From Dactylonectria macrodidyma (lineage: Eukaryota > Ascomycota > Sordariomycetes > Hypocreales > Nectriaceae): a stretch of 64,000 nt of DNA. Every line of letters begins with the position of its first letter. Position 1 is the first letter of the stretch. This document shows, one piece after another, positions 1-12,378 of this stretch. Location of the stretch: positions 1 through 64,000 of the forward strand of contig JAGMUV010000023.1 in assembly GCA_020744425.1 (NCBI GenBank), read 5' to 3'. The translations under genes and the position numbers were made by a program. The notes under the pieces were generated by a model that saw only the letters and a list, made by a program, of their open reading frames with translations, made no database searches and was not told where the DNA came from.

Positions 1-1029
1 AAAAAAAAATATAACTAATAGTAAATAATAGTATAAGGGCCTAAAACCCAAGCCTAAGGCAATAGTAACTCAGAATGACTAGAGTTTCTACTGCATCAGG
101 GTGCAAGCCTTGCTATCCTATTCAACCCTTTGAGATGCGTCACTAGAAAAGCTAGACAGAAAAGCTAGACAGAAAAGCTAGATGTCAGAAGGTAAAATCG
201 TCATGCGATAAAAGCCCCGTGAGGGCTCTGCATCACTTCGTCGCATTCTAAGCTCATCGCAATTCCAAGTCGCAATTCAACTCTTTACAATTCCAGTCAC
301 ATCGCAATTCAACTCATCAGAGACCAACTTGCAGAAGGAGTGGAAGCTACGTACTCACCTCTTCGCGATCCAACCGACCCACAACGAACATTACAATAAA
401 CGTCTAGCGCAACACACTCCACATTCCTAGCAACTCAGGTTTCAGCAGCCACTATACTCTTTCTATATATAATCTAAATACTAAGCTTAATAAGAATATA
501 AAAACCCTTAATAAGCTAAAGGCTATAGTAATAGATTATAGTCTTAAAGAAACTAGAAACTATTAAGACTTAATAACTCTTTAATAATAAGTAAGTTATT
601 TTAATAATCTTTAAAACTAAAGTATTCTTAAGACTATACCTTTTAAAATAATTAATAATTAAAAACTAAATTAAAAAATAAATAATACTTTTTAAAATCA
701 ACTAATAGTAAAGTTAATAATTAAAATATTTTTTAAAAGAAATAGTATTCTTTAAGTTATTAACTAATATTAATAAAGAGTAAATAATATAAGTTATAAG
801 TAATATAATTATTATTAATATATAAAAGACTAATATAGAAAGATATAATAAAAGGAGGTTTTATTAATATAAAGAAAGAAAGATAAGAGTTTATTTATAA
901 TTAGATTAATTAATTAATTAAGTCCTTTATTTTATAATAACTTAAGTAATATAAATATATAATTATATAAAAATATAATAATAAGAAATATAAATATAAA
1001 AATAAAAGTCTAAATAGCGGTTTTAATAG
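1..1029 (-). mobile_element. RE-1 copy R1 (type 1), cut by the window edge
   Basis: This copy is joined at the poly-A tract inside the element, so about 60 bases of its conserved tail end lie outside the window. It carries three units of the 13-base minisatellite (about 141-184), the GCCCCGTGAGGGC hairpin near 215, and then the type 1 core. It ends with the family's other terminus, AGCGGTTTTAATAG, at 1018-1029. The first ~460 bases keep many C and G; the rest is heavily AT-converted. Strand is given so that the tail GGACTATAACC is the 3' end, because other copies are truncated only at the opposite end. No coding frame is visible. Confidence 0.75.
141..184. repeat. 13-bp minisatellite of RE-1
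   Basis: Three direct units of AGAAAAGCTAGAY lie head to tail. The same array recurs in nearly every RE-1 copy with a different unit number. Confidence 0.85.
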
Positions 1030-1706
1030 TATTAAAGATCTTTATATTATTTATAGCTTATAATTTTTAATATATTCTTTATAAATAAAACTCTTAAAAC
1101 TTATAATACTATTAAATTATAATTCTTAAAAACTATAATAATAACTTATTTAAAGTAATTATAAACTATTTATTACTTTAAATAAATCAAACTCTATATT
1201 TATATTAATTATAATAATAAATTTATTAATATTTTAAACTCTTTTTTCTTTATTAGAATTTTTTTATATTTTCTTTTTAGAATTAATAATTTAAAGATTA
1301 TTAAAAAATAAGTTAATTAATTTATTATAATTCCTAATTTTTAACCTTTATTTTTATAAAATAGATATATTATAATTTCTTTTATAAATATAAATACTAT
1401 TATTAATTTAATTTTTTTATAATTTCTTTTTATAAACTTAAGCTAAGATTATATTAAAAGCATATAAATTAGGTTTTTTAATATTAAGTATTTATTTTTA
1501 ATATATAAATATATTTTATAATTATAATAGTAATATATTAAGTATTAAAAAGAATTCCTTTAATTAAATTAAAAGATTATTATTTATATATATTTATAAA
1601 ATTATAAGTTATTAAAATAAAGGTTAAAATAATTAAAAGTTAGATAATTTTTATTTAAGAATTACTTTAAAGCCTTTTTATATTTAGATTTTATTAGCCT
1701 TTTTTA
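1030..1706. repeat. Family E dispersed repeat, copy 1
   Basis: This AT-rich stretch lines up over its whole length with 35361-36065, with mostly transition differences and small indels. Shared landmarks include the end segment AATTACTTTAAAGCC followed by a T-rich run. No terminal repeat, target duplication or readable frame was found. It is an old multicopy element of unknown class. Confidence 0.6.
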
Positions 1707-1989
1707 TTAAGGTTATAGTTTTTAATAATGTATACTTAAAGAAGGGCTAGAGATTAAATAGTTAAAAAAATATAACTAATAGTAAATACTAATATCAAGG
1801 CTTAAAACCTAAGCTTAAGTAATAGTAACTTAGAATAATTAGAGCTTTTTATAATATTAAAGTAAAAGGCCTTCTTACTTATTCTATTTAACTCTTTAAA
1901 AGGGCACTAATGAGAAAAGACTAAATAGAAAAGCTTAAATAGGAAACAATAGATTAAAAAGGCTAAATTAAAACAGCTAAATTATTAAA

Positions 1990-2475
1990 AAGGAAAAGCA
2001 GGAGAAGAAGAAAGCGGGAGAAAAAAGCGGGGACGGGAGGAGAGGGAAAAGGACGGGAGGAGAAGGCGAAGGGAGAGGGAGAGGAGAGGGAAGGAGGGCG
2101 GTGAGAAGGCGAAAGGAGAAGGGAAGGGAGGAAAACGAAGGCGGGAGAAGGGAAGGAATGGATAAGAAAGACGAGAAGAAAGAGGGAGGGAGAAGAGACG
2201 GGAGACGGGGAAGAAGGGAGAGGGGAAGAAGGAGGAGACGCGGGGAGAGAGAAGGGAAAGAGGAAAGGGAAGGAAAAAGAGAAAACCGGGAAGAAAGAAA
2301 AAGGAGAAGAAGAAAGGAGAAGGGGAAAAAAAGGAAATAACGAGGGAAAACGGAAGAACGGGTGGAAGAAGAAGGAAAGGACGGGAAGAAGGGGGAAAAC
2401 GGAAGGAGGGGTAAAAGTAGACTCGGGGTGAAAAGGAAGTAATAAGGGAAAAAGGAAAGGAAAAGGAAATAATAT
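1990..2475. repeat. Polypurine (GGA/GAA/GGGA) low-complexity tract
   Basis: About 480 bases are almost purely A and G on the plus strand, with occasional CG as in ACGGGAGGAGAAGG. It is the most G-rich stretch of the left half. A charged Arg/Glu/Lys/Gly reading frame at 2101-2340 follows automatically from the composition and is not taken as a gene. CpA and TpG are nearly absent, so the tract offers few RIP targets, which would explain why it kept its G content. Confidence 0.85.
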
Positions 2476-2607
2476 TTTTTTAAGAATAAAATTAATAATT
2501 AAAAATCTTAAAATTTTAAATTTTTTTAAATTATAAATTAATATTAATAAAGAATAAATAATATAAATTATAAATAATATAATTATTATTAATATATAAA
2601 AAGACTA

Positions 2608-3031
2608 ATATATATAATAAGTTAGGTGTAATAAATAAATGAGTATAATACTTAAAATGTCTTAGTATTTATATTATAAGTAAAAATAATTCTCTAAAAT
2701 TAAAAAAGAAGTAAGCTAATTAAAAATATTAAGTAATCTTAATTATTAAATAAAGATTTAATAAATACCTTTTCTAGATTTTTAAAAAAAATTCTTTATA
2801 AAGTTATTAAGAAAAGCCTTATTCGTACTATTTTTATTAAGTTTTTTATTTTTTAAAAATTATAAAGATTTTTTAAAAATCTAAAGAAAATAATAACTTA
2901 CTAACTTTTTTAATTAAATATTTAAATTACACTTTTTAAGTCTTAATTAGCTATATAGCTAGTTTTAGAGAATTTAAAGTTTTGCCTTTTAAATATATAA
3001 TATAAGTATTATACTTACTTATTATATATAT
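2608..3031. mobile_element. TA-MITE M1
   Basis: An inverted-repeat element of 424 bp flanked by TA (2606-2607 and 3032-3033). The ends read ATATATATAATAAG and, inverted, CTTATTATATATAT, which is the family terminus ACGTATATAATAAG after C-to-T and G-to-A change. The subterminal words (AATAAATGAGTATAATAC and its right-end partner) place it with M3 and DT1. Noncoding. Confidence 0.75.
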
Positions 3032-3345
3032 TAATAGAAACTAAGGATTTTATTAATTATAAAGCTATTAATATACTTAGCTAATTAGGAATATAAATAT
3101 AGCAGAGGTTTTATAAATAATAAAGGATATAGTAAAAGGAGGTTTTATTAATAGGTTCTTAATAATTAAAAGAGAAAGAATAAGAGTCTATTTATAACTA
3201 AGTTAACTAATTAATTAAGTCCTTTATTTTATAATAACTTAAGTAATATAAATATATAATAAAAATATAATAATAAGGAATATAATAATATAAAATAAAA
3301 GTCTAAATAGCGGTTTAATAGTATTTATAAAGATTATTTTTTTAA

Positions 3346-4462
3346 TTAAAGTTATAGTCCTTAGTACATACTTAGAAAGAGGCTAGAGGTTAAATAGTAA
3401 AAAAAAAAAAACTAATAATAAATAATAGTATAAAGGCTTAAAACCTAAGCCTAAAGTAATAATAACTCAGAATGACTAGAGTTTTTATTACATTAGGGTA
3501 TAAGCCTTACTATTCTAATTAACCCTTCGAGATGCATTAAACAGCTAGAAAGCTAGAGAGAAAAGCTAGATATCAGAAAGCAAAATCGTCATACGATAAA
3601 AGCCCCGTAAGGGCTTTCGTCACATTCCAAGCTCATTGCAATTCCAAGTCACAATTCAACGCTTTGCAATTCTTATATCGCAATTCAACTTACAGAGGGA
3701 ATAGACACCACGCACCTACCTACTCATAATACAACCAACTCATAATAACCCTCCTTAACTAAATAAATAATATAATGTGCATATAGTGCATTATATAATA
3801 GCTAGCAGACCCTTACTAATACTAGTATATAAGAATCGTTTTATATATATACTAAATAAAAGAATTAAAAAAGATTAAAGCTTACTTTTTAAGCTATAAA
3901 GAGCATTTATTTATTTAGCTTAAGACTTATAATAAAGGCTAAGTTTAGCTAATCTAATTATAAAAAGCTTATTTAATTAATAATCTTTAGTTATTATATT
4001 CTTTAGAAGAACTTATTCTTATAAGCCTTATTAAATAAAGATATAATTTAATAGATTAAATAGAATAAGTCTTATTAGAAGAATTAGTTTAAAAAGAAAT
4101 AAAAAAGGAAATAATAATTATTAATAATGCTTTCTTTAATAACTTAAAGAATTATAATATATAAATTATATAATTATAAGCTAACCTTATACTAATTAAT
4201 ATATAGCTAAAAGAGTAATAATTATATTAAAAACTAAGGCAATCTTACTATAGTTACTTTTAATATTAATTATAATAAGTTAAAGGATTTAGTAAAGGAA
4301 GGTTAGTTCTTAGTAATTAGAGGAGGAGGGATAAGAGTCTATTTATAACTAGGTTAATTAATTAATCGAGGCCTTTATCTTAAGATAATTCAAGTAATAT
4401 AAATACATAATATAGAAACGCAGTAGTATAGAAATAAAAGTCTGAATAGTGGTTTTAATACC
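3346..4462 (-). mobile_element. RE-1 copy R3 (type 2) with target duplication
   Basis: The tail end TAAAGTTATAGTCC begins at 3346 and the other terminus GGTTTTAATACC ends at 4462. ATTTATAAAGATTAT occurs on both sides (from about 3323 and from 4464), a 15-base duplication. On the tail side it is separated from the element by a short T-rich/A-rich spacer, as expected for a variable retroposon tail. The core is type 2, with the segment TATATATACTAAATAAAAG and the following A-rich section. One to two minisatellite units remain. Confidence 0.8.
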
Positions 4463-5612
4463 GATTTATAAAGATTATATAATATAATAAAGACTAATTT
4501 CTTTTTTTAAAATGCTTATACTTACTTTATTAATAGATTTTTATAAATAAATATAAAAAGATAGAGTAATACTTATAATTAATAAAGTAAATATATTTAA
4601 GTCTTAAATAATAATTAAAGTTACTTCTTAGCTTTACTAGCTTTAAGGTAATACTAGAGAATTTAATTACCTTTTTATTATTCTCTTTATTAGTAATTTT
4701 TACTAATTTTAACTTATTAAAAAGAAGATTATTCTTTTATTAAAATAGGCTTAAATATAAAAAAAGGATTAGTTTTTTACTATTATTTAATAATATAAGT
4801 ATAATAAAGGATATTTTTGATAATAAAGTTTATAATTATTATAATACTTAAAGAATAAATCTAAATTATAAAAAAATATAAAGCTTTAAAACTTATTATT
4901 ATAAATATAATTTAATATATAATCTATATTAAATAATAGAACTTTTTAAATTAATACTATTTTTATTCTAATTATAGTATTTTATAATAAATAAAGTTAA
5001 TTATAATATTATTTCTTAATTATAAGTATTAGAATCTAAATCTTAAAGTAATTATATACTTTATAAAATAATACTATTCTTTAATATATATCTTCTTTTT
5101 TATATATAAATAAATTAATAAAGAATTAATAGAAATTAAAGTAATTATAATAATAAATTAAAAGAATACTAGTTCTATATTTATATTAATAGTATTTATA
5201 TATATTAAAAGTATATTTATTATAATTAATAAAAATATATACTAAGGATTAAAGGTAATAAATAAGGCTATTTATAAAGCTAAAAGGATTATTATATATA
5301 ATAATTTCTTTAAGACCTTAAATAATTAATTTATTCTTTATTTAAGCTCTTTTATTAGAATAGTTCTTTTATTTCTTTTTATAATATTCTTTTAGTTTCA
5401 TAAAATACTATTTAAGACTATTTTACTTAGACATATTAATATTATAATTAGTAAAAGTAATTAATTTAATAATATTTTAATATTTTTTATAAAGGTTTTT
5501 TTCTATATATTAGCTTTTATTTATACTAATTATAAAGTTTAAAGCTAAATACTATTATAAATAAGACTTAAGCTATAAAGTATAAGATTAATTATTATAA
5601 TAGGTAAACTTA

Positions 5613-6053
5613 ATATACTTAATAAGTGAGTGAGCTAAATAAGCAAGTAAGCTATGAATACTATATACTAAAAAGAGCTAAACTTTAAATTTTTAAAACT
5701 AGCTATCTAATTATTAAAAATAAAATAAAAATAATTTTAATTATTTAATTAAAAAGAAGACTATATAATAATTTCTTTAAATTTTTAAAAAAATTCCTTT
5801 ATATAGAAATAGCTAAGTATATAGTATAAATAAGTAATTTTAATATAGCTTATTAAATAATATTTAAAAAAATCTAAGAAAATCTATATTTATTTTTTAA
5901 TATATAATAGAGCTATTTCTATAGTATTAGCTATTTTACTCTTAGTTTTAATTTTAGAGAATATTTTAAAGATATTTTCATTTAAGGTATAAATACTAGA
6001 AAATTTCAAAGTGGCTCACTGGCTTGTTTGGCTTATTTACTTATTAAGTACGT
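5613..6053. mobile_element. TA-MITE M2
   Basis: A 441-bp inverted-repeat element flanked by TA. Ends: ATATACTTAATAAG and CTTATTAAGTACGT. Subterminal direct words GTGAGTGAGCTAAAT and AAGCAAGTAAGCT are matched inverted at the right end (GTGGCTCACTGG, GTTTGGCTTA). The sequence near 41574-41590 (copy 2 of family C) shows the site without the insertion, with a single TA. Confidence 0.85.
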
Positions 6054-6487
6054 TATACTTTCTTTATATAATTTATATAATCTTTATATTTAATTATTAA
6101 AAGTAAGATTATTGAATAATATTATTTTACATTTTTAAATTTAATTTTAAGATATTATTCGTAATTATATCTTATTTAAAATAATTATAACTAAAGAAAG
6201 ACTAAATTAATTAAAAGAAGTTATAATATAATATATATATATAGCTTAGTATAATAAAATTACTTTAACTTATTTATTATAAAGAGATTTATTGGTTTTT
6301 TTTTATATTTATTAAATACTAATACTTCTAATTCCTTTCTTACTAACTCCCTTCTTTAAGATATAATATAATTATATTTTAAATAATCTTCTTATATTAT
6401 TTACTATTAAGTCTTATAAGTTATTAATAAATAGAATAAAAGTAATTAATAATAATAACTCTTTAGTTATATTATACTTATAATATT

Positions 6488-7576
6488 CACTATTAAAACT
6501 ACTATTCAGACTTTTATTTCTATACTATTATATTTCTATATAATTATATATTTACCTTACTTAAGTTATATTAAGATAAAGGACTTAATTAATTAGTTAA
6601 CTTAGTAATAAATAGACTCTTATCCCTCCTCCTTTAAACCTTCTTCTACTAAATGCTTTAACTATTTAATTCTCATAGTTTTTAATACAATTATTACTCC
6701 TTTAATTATATATTAATTAGCATAAGGTTAGCTTATAATTATATAATTTATATATTATAGCTCTTTAAATTATTAAAGAAGTTATTATTAATAATTATTA
6801 TTTCCTTCTTTATTTTTTTTAAACTAATTCTTTTAATAAGAAATACTTTATTTTAATCTATTAAATTATATCCTTATTTAATAAGGCTTATAAAAATAGG
6901 TTTTTTTTAAAAGATATAATAATTAAAGATTATTAATTAAATAAGCTTTTTATAATTAGGTTAGTTAAACTTAGCTTTTATTATAAGTCTTAAGCTAAAT
7001 AAATAAGATGCTTTTTATAATTTAAGAAATAGGCTTTAATCTTCTTTAATTCTTTTAGTTAGTATATATATAAGATAATTCTTATATATTAATATTAGTA
7101 AGGGTTTATTAAGCTATTATATAATATACTATATATATATTATATTATTTATTTAATTAGGGGGATTTATTATAAGTTAGTTATATTATAAGTAATTAAA
7201 TTATAATTAGGAATTATAAAGTAGTAAATTATAATATAATTAGAATTATAATAAGCCTTAAATATAATAAATATAGAGCCTTTATAGAGCTTTTATTATA
7301 TAATGATTTTGCTTTTTAATATCTAGTATTTCTGTTTAGCTTTTCTATTTAGCTTTTCTATCTAGCTTTCTAATTACTTAATGCATTTTAAAGGGTTAAT
7401 TAGGATAGTAAGGCTTATACCTTAATATAGTAAAAACTTTAATCATTTTAAGTTACTATTACTTTAGGCTTAGGTTTTAAGCCTTTATATTATTATTTAT
7501 TATTAGCTTTTTTTTTCTTTACTATTTAACCTCTAGCCCCTCTTTAAGTATGCATTACTAAAGACTATAACTTTAA
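6488..7576 (+). mobile_element. RE-1 copy R4 (type 2) with target duplication
   Basis: It begins CACTATTAAAACTACTATTC and ends GACTATAACTTTAA. The sequence TACTTATAATATT lies immediately before and after it (13-base target duplication). It has a type 2 core and three degenerate minisatellite units near 7325-7375. It is inserted in family C. Confidence 0.85.
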
Positions 7577-8013
7577 TACTTATAATATTATTTTAAATAA
7601 TCTTTCTATATTTACTTTTATTTTCCTAATAACACTGCTTTTTAACTTATTTTAAACTTTTTAATTATTTAATAGATATTTCCTTTTACTATAAAACATA
7701 AATTAGTTAAAGACTATATTAAGTAAGAATATTAATAAAATTAGATTAATTATATATACTTTTCTATTATTATAAAAAAGAATTATAATTATATTATAAA
7801 TTAATATATAAAGTATTTTAAGAAGGAAGTATATATACTAATATTATAAGAATTAATATAATAATATTATTATTTAGTTTATAATTTATAATTCTTGTTA
7901 ATAAGTTTTAATTATAACTTTTAATAATAAGATAAATAGCTTTTATTAATAAAATAATAATTTATTTAATTAATCTTTTTTAATTATATATTATATTAAT
8001 TAAATTAAGTATA

Positions 8014-8432
8014 ATATATATAATAAACAAGTGCAATAAATAAGTGAGTATAATACTTATACTATACACTTAAAAGGCTAAACTTTAAATTCTCTAATAT
8101 TAGCTATATAGCTAATTAAGACTTAAAAAGTGTAATTTAAGTATTTAACTAAAAAACTCATAAGTTATTATTTTCTTTAGATTTTTAAAAAATAAAAAAC
8201 TTTATAAAAACAGTGCAAATGAGGCTTTTCTTTATAATTATATAAAGAATTTTTTTAAAAATCTAGAAAAAATATTTAATGAATCTTTACTTAATAATTA
8301 AGATTATTTAATATCTTTAACTGGCCTACTTCTTTTTTAATTTTTAAAGAATTATTTTTACTTATAGTATAAATATTAGGAAATTTTAAGTATTGCACTC
8401 GCTTGTCTATTGCACTCGCTTATTATATATGT
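8014..8432. mobile_element. TA-MITE M3
   Basis: A 419-bp element flanked by TA. Left end ATATATATAATAAACAAG, right end CTCGCTTATTATATATGT. The right end keeps an unmutated duplicated word, TTGCACTCGCTTGTC then TATTGCACTCGCTTA, and the left end holds the inverted counterpart GTGCAATAAATAAGTGAG. Confidence 0.8.
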
Positions 8433-8870
8433 TATATAATCTATTATAATATAATAATAAAAGAATAATTTAAAACATAATTATATAAATTATATTAATA
8501 AGATAACTTATTATAAATAGTAACTATTTTTACTTATAAATAATTATAAGCTAAAAGGAGGAGATAAGTATTAAAAAGATTAAAATAATAATAATAATAA
8601 GGATTCTAAAGAAATAATAGTAAAGACAGTCTATAGTTTATATAAAAAGGTTAGTAATTAATAGAATTACTAAGCTTACTAATATTATTATTAGTATTAT
8701 TATAAATAAAAAAGTAAAATATAGAAGTTTAATTAAAATGCTTTAAGTTATAATAATAAAATAGCTTAAAGAAATAAGTAATAAGACTATTTAAAATAAT
8801 AAGAAAAAGGATTTACTTATTAATATAATTACTTTTATTTATTACTTTTAAATTATATATTTTATAAAGA

Positions 8871-9916
8871 CACTATTAAAACCACTATTCAGACTTTTAT
8901 TTTTATACTACTGCATTCCTTATTACCGCATTTCTGTACAATTATATGTTTATATTACTTAAGTTATTTTAAGACAAAGGACTTAATTAATTAGTTAATC
9001 TAATTATAAATAGACTCTTATCCCTCTTCTCTTATATTAATAGAACCTCCTTTTACTATATCCTTTTATTATTCTTAGTCTTTTTATATATTAATAATAA
9101 CTATATTACTTATAACTTATATTATTTATTCTTTATTAATATTAATTAAAAACTTTAAAAACACTATTTTTTTTAGAAATATTTTAATTATTAACTTTAT
9201 TACTAATTATCTTAAAAAGTATTATTTATTTTTAATTTAATTTTTAAATTATTAATTATTTTTAAAAAAGTATAGTCTTAAGAATACTTTAATTTTAAAG
9301 ATTATTAAAGCGACTTATTTACTATTAAAGAGTTATTAAGTCTTAATAGTTCTAATTTTTTTAAGATTATAATCTATTATTATAGTTTTTAGCTTATTAA
9401 AGGTTTTTATATTCTTACTAAGCTTAGTATTTAAATTATATATAAAAAGAGTATAATAACTATTAAAACCTAAGTTATTAAAAGTATAGAATATATTATA
9501 TTAGATATTTATTATAGTATTTATTTTAATTTTTAATAAATTAAATTATAATTTAAAATTATAAAAAAGTAATTAAATTATAATTTAGAATTATAATAAA
9601 GTAACTTAGAATATAATAAACCCTTATAGGGCTTTTATTATATAATGATTTTACTTTTTAATATCTAGCTTTTCTATTTAGCTTTTCTATCTAGCCTTTC
9701 TATCTAGCTTTTTTAATAATGTATTTTAAAAAGTTAAATAGGATAGTAAGGCTTACACTTTAATATAGTAGAAACTCTAGTTATTCTAAGTTACTTTTGC
9801 CTTAGGCTTAGGTTTTAGGCCTTTATACTATTATTTACTATTAGTTATATTTTTTTTTTAACTATTTAATCTCTAGCCCTTCTCTAAGTGTGCGCTACTA
9901 AGGACTATAACCTTAA
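8871..9916 (+). mobile_element. RE-1 copy R5 (type 1) with target duplication
   Basis: It begins CACTATTAAAACCACTATTC and ends GGACTATAACCTTAA. TATTTTATAAAGA flanks it on both sides (13 bases). Family C copy 2 near 41858-41880 shows the uninterrupted site. Type 1 core; about four minisatellite units near 9664-9715. Confidence 0.85.
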
Positions 9917-10318
9917 TATTTTATAAAGAATAATCTTTATAATTTATTATTAAGAAGCTACTTATTAAAAGGCTATATATATACTAAGTATTATAATATA
10001 AATATTATTATAATATTCTTATTTTAATAAAAGCTATAAGAGTTTAATAATTATAAAATAGCTTTATAGTTTAATTTTTTAATCATTCTAGTACTTTTAA
10101 AAATAATACATAATTTTATTAGTATTTAATATAATAATACAGAGTCTTTATCCTTTTTAATAATTATATTAAATTCTTAGAAAATAATAATTATAATTAA
10201 AGTAATTATAATTATTATTTTACTTATAATTAATTAAAAGAATATATAAACTACTAATATTAAAATAAGGAATTAACTATTTATAAACTCTATTTTTAAA
10301 TTATAATACTAATTTATA

Positions 10319-10759
10319 ACATACTTAATAAGTAAGTGAGCTAAATAAGCGAGTAAGCTATAAATACTATACACTAAAAACAGCTAAACCTTAAATTTTT
10401 AAAACTAACTATCTAATTATTAAAAATAAAATAAAAATATTTTTAATTATTTAATTAAAAAGAAAACTATATAATAATTTTTTTAAATTTTTAAAAAATT
10501 CTTTTATATAGAAATAGCTAGGTATATAGTGCGAATAAGCATTTTTAATATAGCTTATTAAGTAAATTTTAAAAAAGATTTAAAAGAATTTATATTTATT
10601 TTTTAATATATAATAGAACTATTTCTAAAATATTAGCTATTTTACTCTTAGTTTTAATTTTAGAGAATATTTTGAAGATATTTTTATTTAAGGTGTAAAT
10701 ACTAGGAAATTTTAAAGTGGCTTACTCGCTTATTTAGCTTACTTACTTATTAAGTATGT
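10319..10759. mobile_element. TA-MITE M4
   Basis: 441 bp, flanked by TA, same length and subfamily as M2. Ends ACATACTTAATAAG and CTTATTAAGTATGT. Subterminal words GTAAGTGAGCTAAAT and AAGCGAGTAAGCT. Confidence 0.85.
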
Positions 10760-10880
10760 TAATTAAAGTAATTTTATTAAATTTAGTATTTAAAGAAACT
10801 ATTAAAAATAGTATATTATAAAATAAAGAGTATTAAAAGTAATTTTAAAAAGGTTTTTTTTTACTAAGACCTAAAGTAAT

Positions 10881-11949
10881 TTAAAGTTATAGTCTTTAGT
10901 AGTATATATACTTAAAGAGAGGCTAGAGGTTAAATAGTTAAAATAAATATATAACTAATAGTAAATAATAGTATAAGGACTTAAAACTTAAGCTTAAAGC
11001 AATAGTAACTTACAATAACTAGAGTTTTTATTATATTAAAGTATAAGCCTTATTATTCTATTTAACTCTTTAAAATGCATTATATACCTAAAAAAGCTAA
11101 ATAGAAAAGTTAAAAAAGGTAAAATATTAAAAAGTAAAATCATTATATAATAAAAGCCTTATAAAGGCTTTATATTTATTATATTCTAAGCTTATTATAA
11201 TTCTAATTTATACTTATATTATAATTTAACTCTTTATAATTTTAATTATATTATAATTTAATTTAATATAAATTAAATTAAATATTATAATATATATTTA
11301 ATATAATATATTTTATATTCTTAATAATTTAAATTTTAATAATTATTATACTCTTTTTATATATAATTTGAATATTAAACTTAATAAGAATATAAAAACC
11401 TTTAATAAATTAAAAGTTATAATAATAGATTATAATTTTAAAGAAATTAGAATTATTAAAACTTAATAATTCTTTAATAATAAGTAAGTTATTTTAATAA
11501 TTTTTAAAATTAAAGTATTCTTAAGATTATACTTTTTTAAAAATAATTAAGAATTTAAAAATTAAATTAAAAATATATAATACTTTTTAAAGTAATTAAT
11601 AATAAAGTTAATAATTAAAATATTTTTAAAAATAGTAATATTTTTTAAGTTATTAATTAATATTAATAAAAAGTAAATAATATAAATTATAAATAATATA
11701 ATTATTATTAATATATAAAAGGATTAATATATTAAACACTAAAGGGTTTTTATTAAATAGAAGGATATAATAAAAGGCAGTTTTATTAATATAAAAAAGG
11801 AAGAATAAAAGTCTATTTATAATTAGGTTAATTAATTAATTAAGTCTTTCGTTTTATAATAACTTAAGTAATATAAATATATAATATAAAAATGTAATAA
11901 TAAAGAATATAGTAATATTAAAATAAAAGTCTAAATAGTAGTTTTAATA
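10881..11949 (-). mobile_element. RE-1 copy R6 (type 1)
   Basis: The tail end TTAAAGTTATAGTC lies at 10881 and the other terminus GGTTTTAATAG ends near 11949. It is strongly AT-converted. A target duplication is not clear, although family C sequence resumes after it. Confidence 0.7.
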
Positions 11950-12299
11950 GTAAAGAGTTAAAGTTATATATTAAACTAAGGCTATTATTAATAATTATAA
12001 AATAAGGTTATAAGCATTTAATATCTTTTTATTAAATTATAAAGTAAGTAATTTTAAAATATAAGTAATATAGTTTATATTTTATACTAATAGTAAGTTA
12101 TAGAGTTTGAATTACTTTTTAGCTCTTTCTTTTTCTTTTTTTCTTTTTTTCTTTTTTCCTCTTCTTTTACTTAAGGGCTTTTTAAGTATATAGACTAAAA
12201 TAATAGCCCTTATAAAAGTATATAATACTTTATAATAATAACAATATATATAATATAATAGTATTTAATTATTAAAAAATATATTTATATATTATAATT

Positions 12300-12302
<3 letters not shown>

Positions 12303-12331
<29 letters not shown>
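12303..12331. repeat. AT dinucleotide microsatellite
   Basis: An uninterrupted (TA)n run inside family C. The equivalent site in copy 2 (near 42718) is where M13 and DT2 inserted. Confidence 0.9.
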
Positions 12332-12334
<3 letters not shown>

Positions 12335-12378
12335 ATTATATAAATATTAAAATATTAAGATTATATAAATAATACTTT

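Larger units (their letters stand above)
1707..3321 (-). mobile_element. RE-1 copy R2 (type 1), split by MITE M1 and holding a purine tract
   Basis: The tail end TTAAGGTTATAG starts at 1707 and the other terminus, GCGGTTTAATAG, ends at 3321. The core is interrupted at a TA dinucleotide by MITE M1 (2608-3031); copy R10 near 19788 shows the uninterrupted sequence. The part that normally holds the minisatellite and the CG-rich section is replaced by a ~480-base polypurine tract. The flanking RE-1 sequence is strongly AT-converted. Confidence 0.65.
4463..12378. repeat. Family C large dispersed element, copy 1 (mosaic with nested insertions)
   Basis: A long AT-rich element can be rebuilt from 4463-5612, 6056-6487, 7577-8013, 8435-8870, 9917-10318, 10762-10880 and 11950-12378. 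Most of these pieces are collinear with 40403-42718 and 45885-46130 (copy 2). The gaps are filled by TA-MITEs M2, M3, M4 and RE-1 copies R4, R5, R6. Copy 2 lacks about 2 kb found here between roughly 6300 and 8800. The second copy gives empty sites for M2 and R5. No protein domain could be read, so its class is unknown. Confidence 0.6.

Noticed and set aside
2101..2340. 79-residue open frame rich in Arg, Glu, Lys and Gly
   Set aside because: It is a by-product of the purine-only composition; every frame of such a tract is open and charged.
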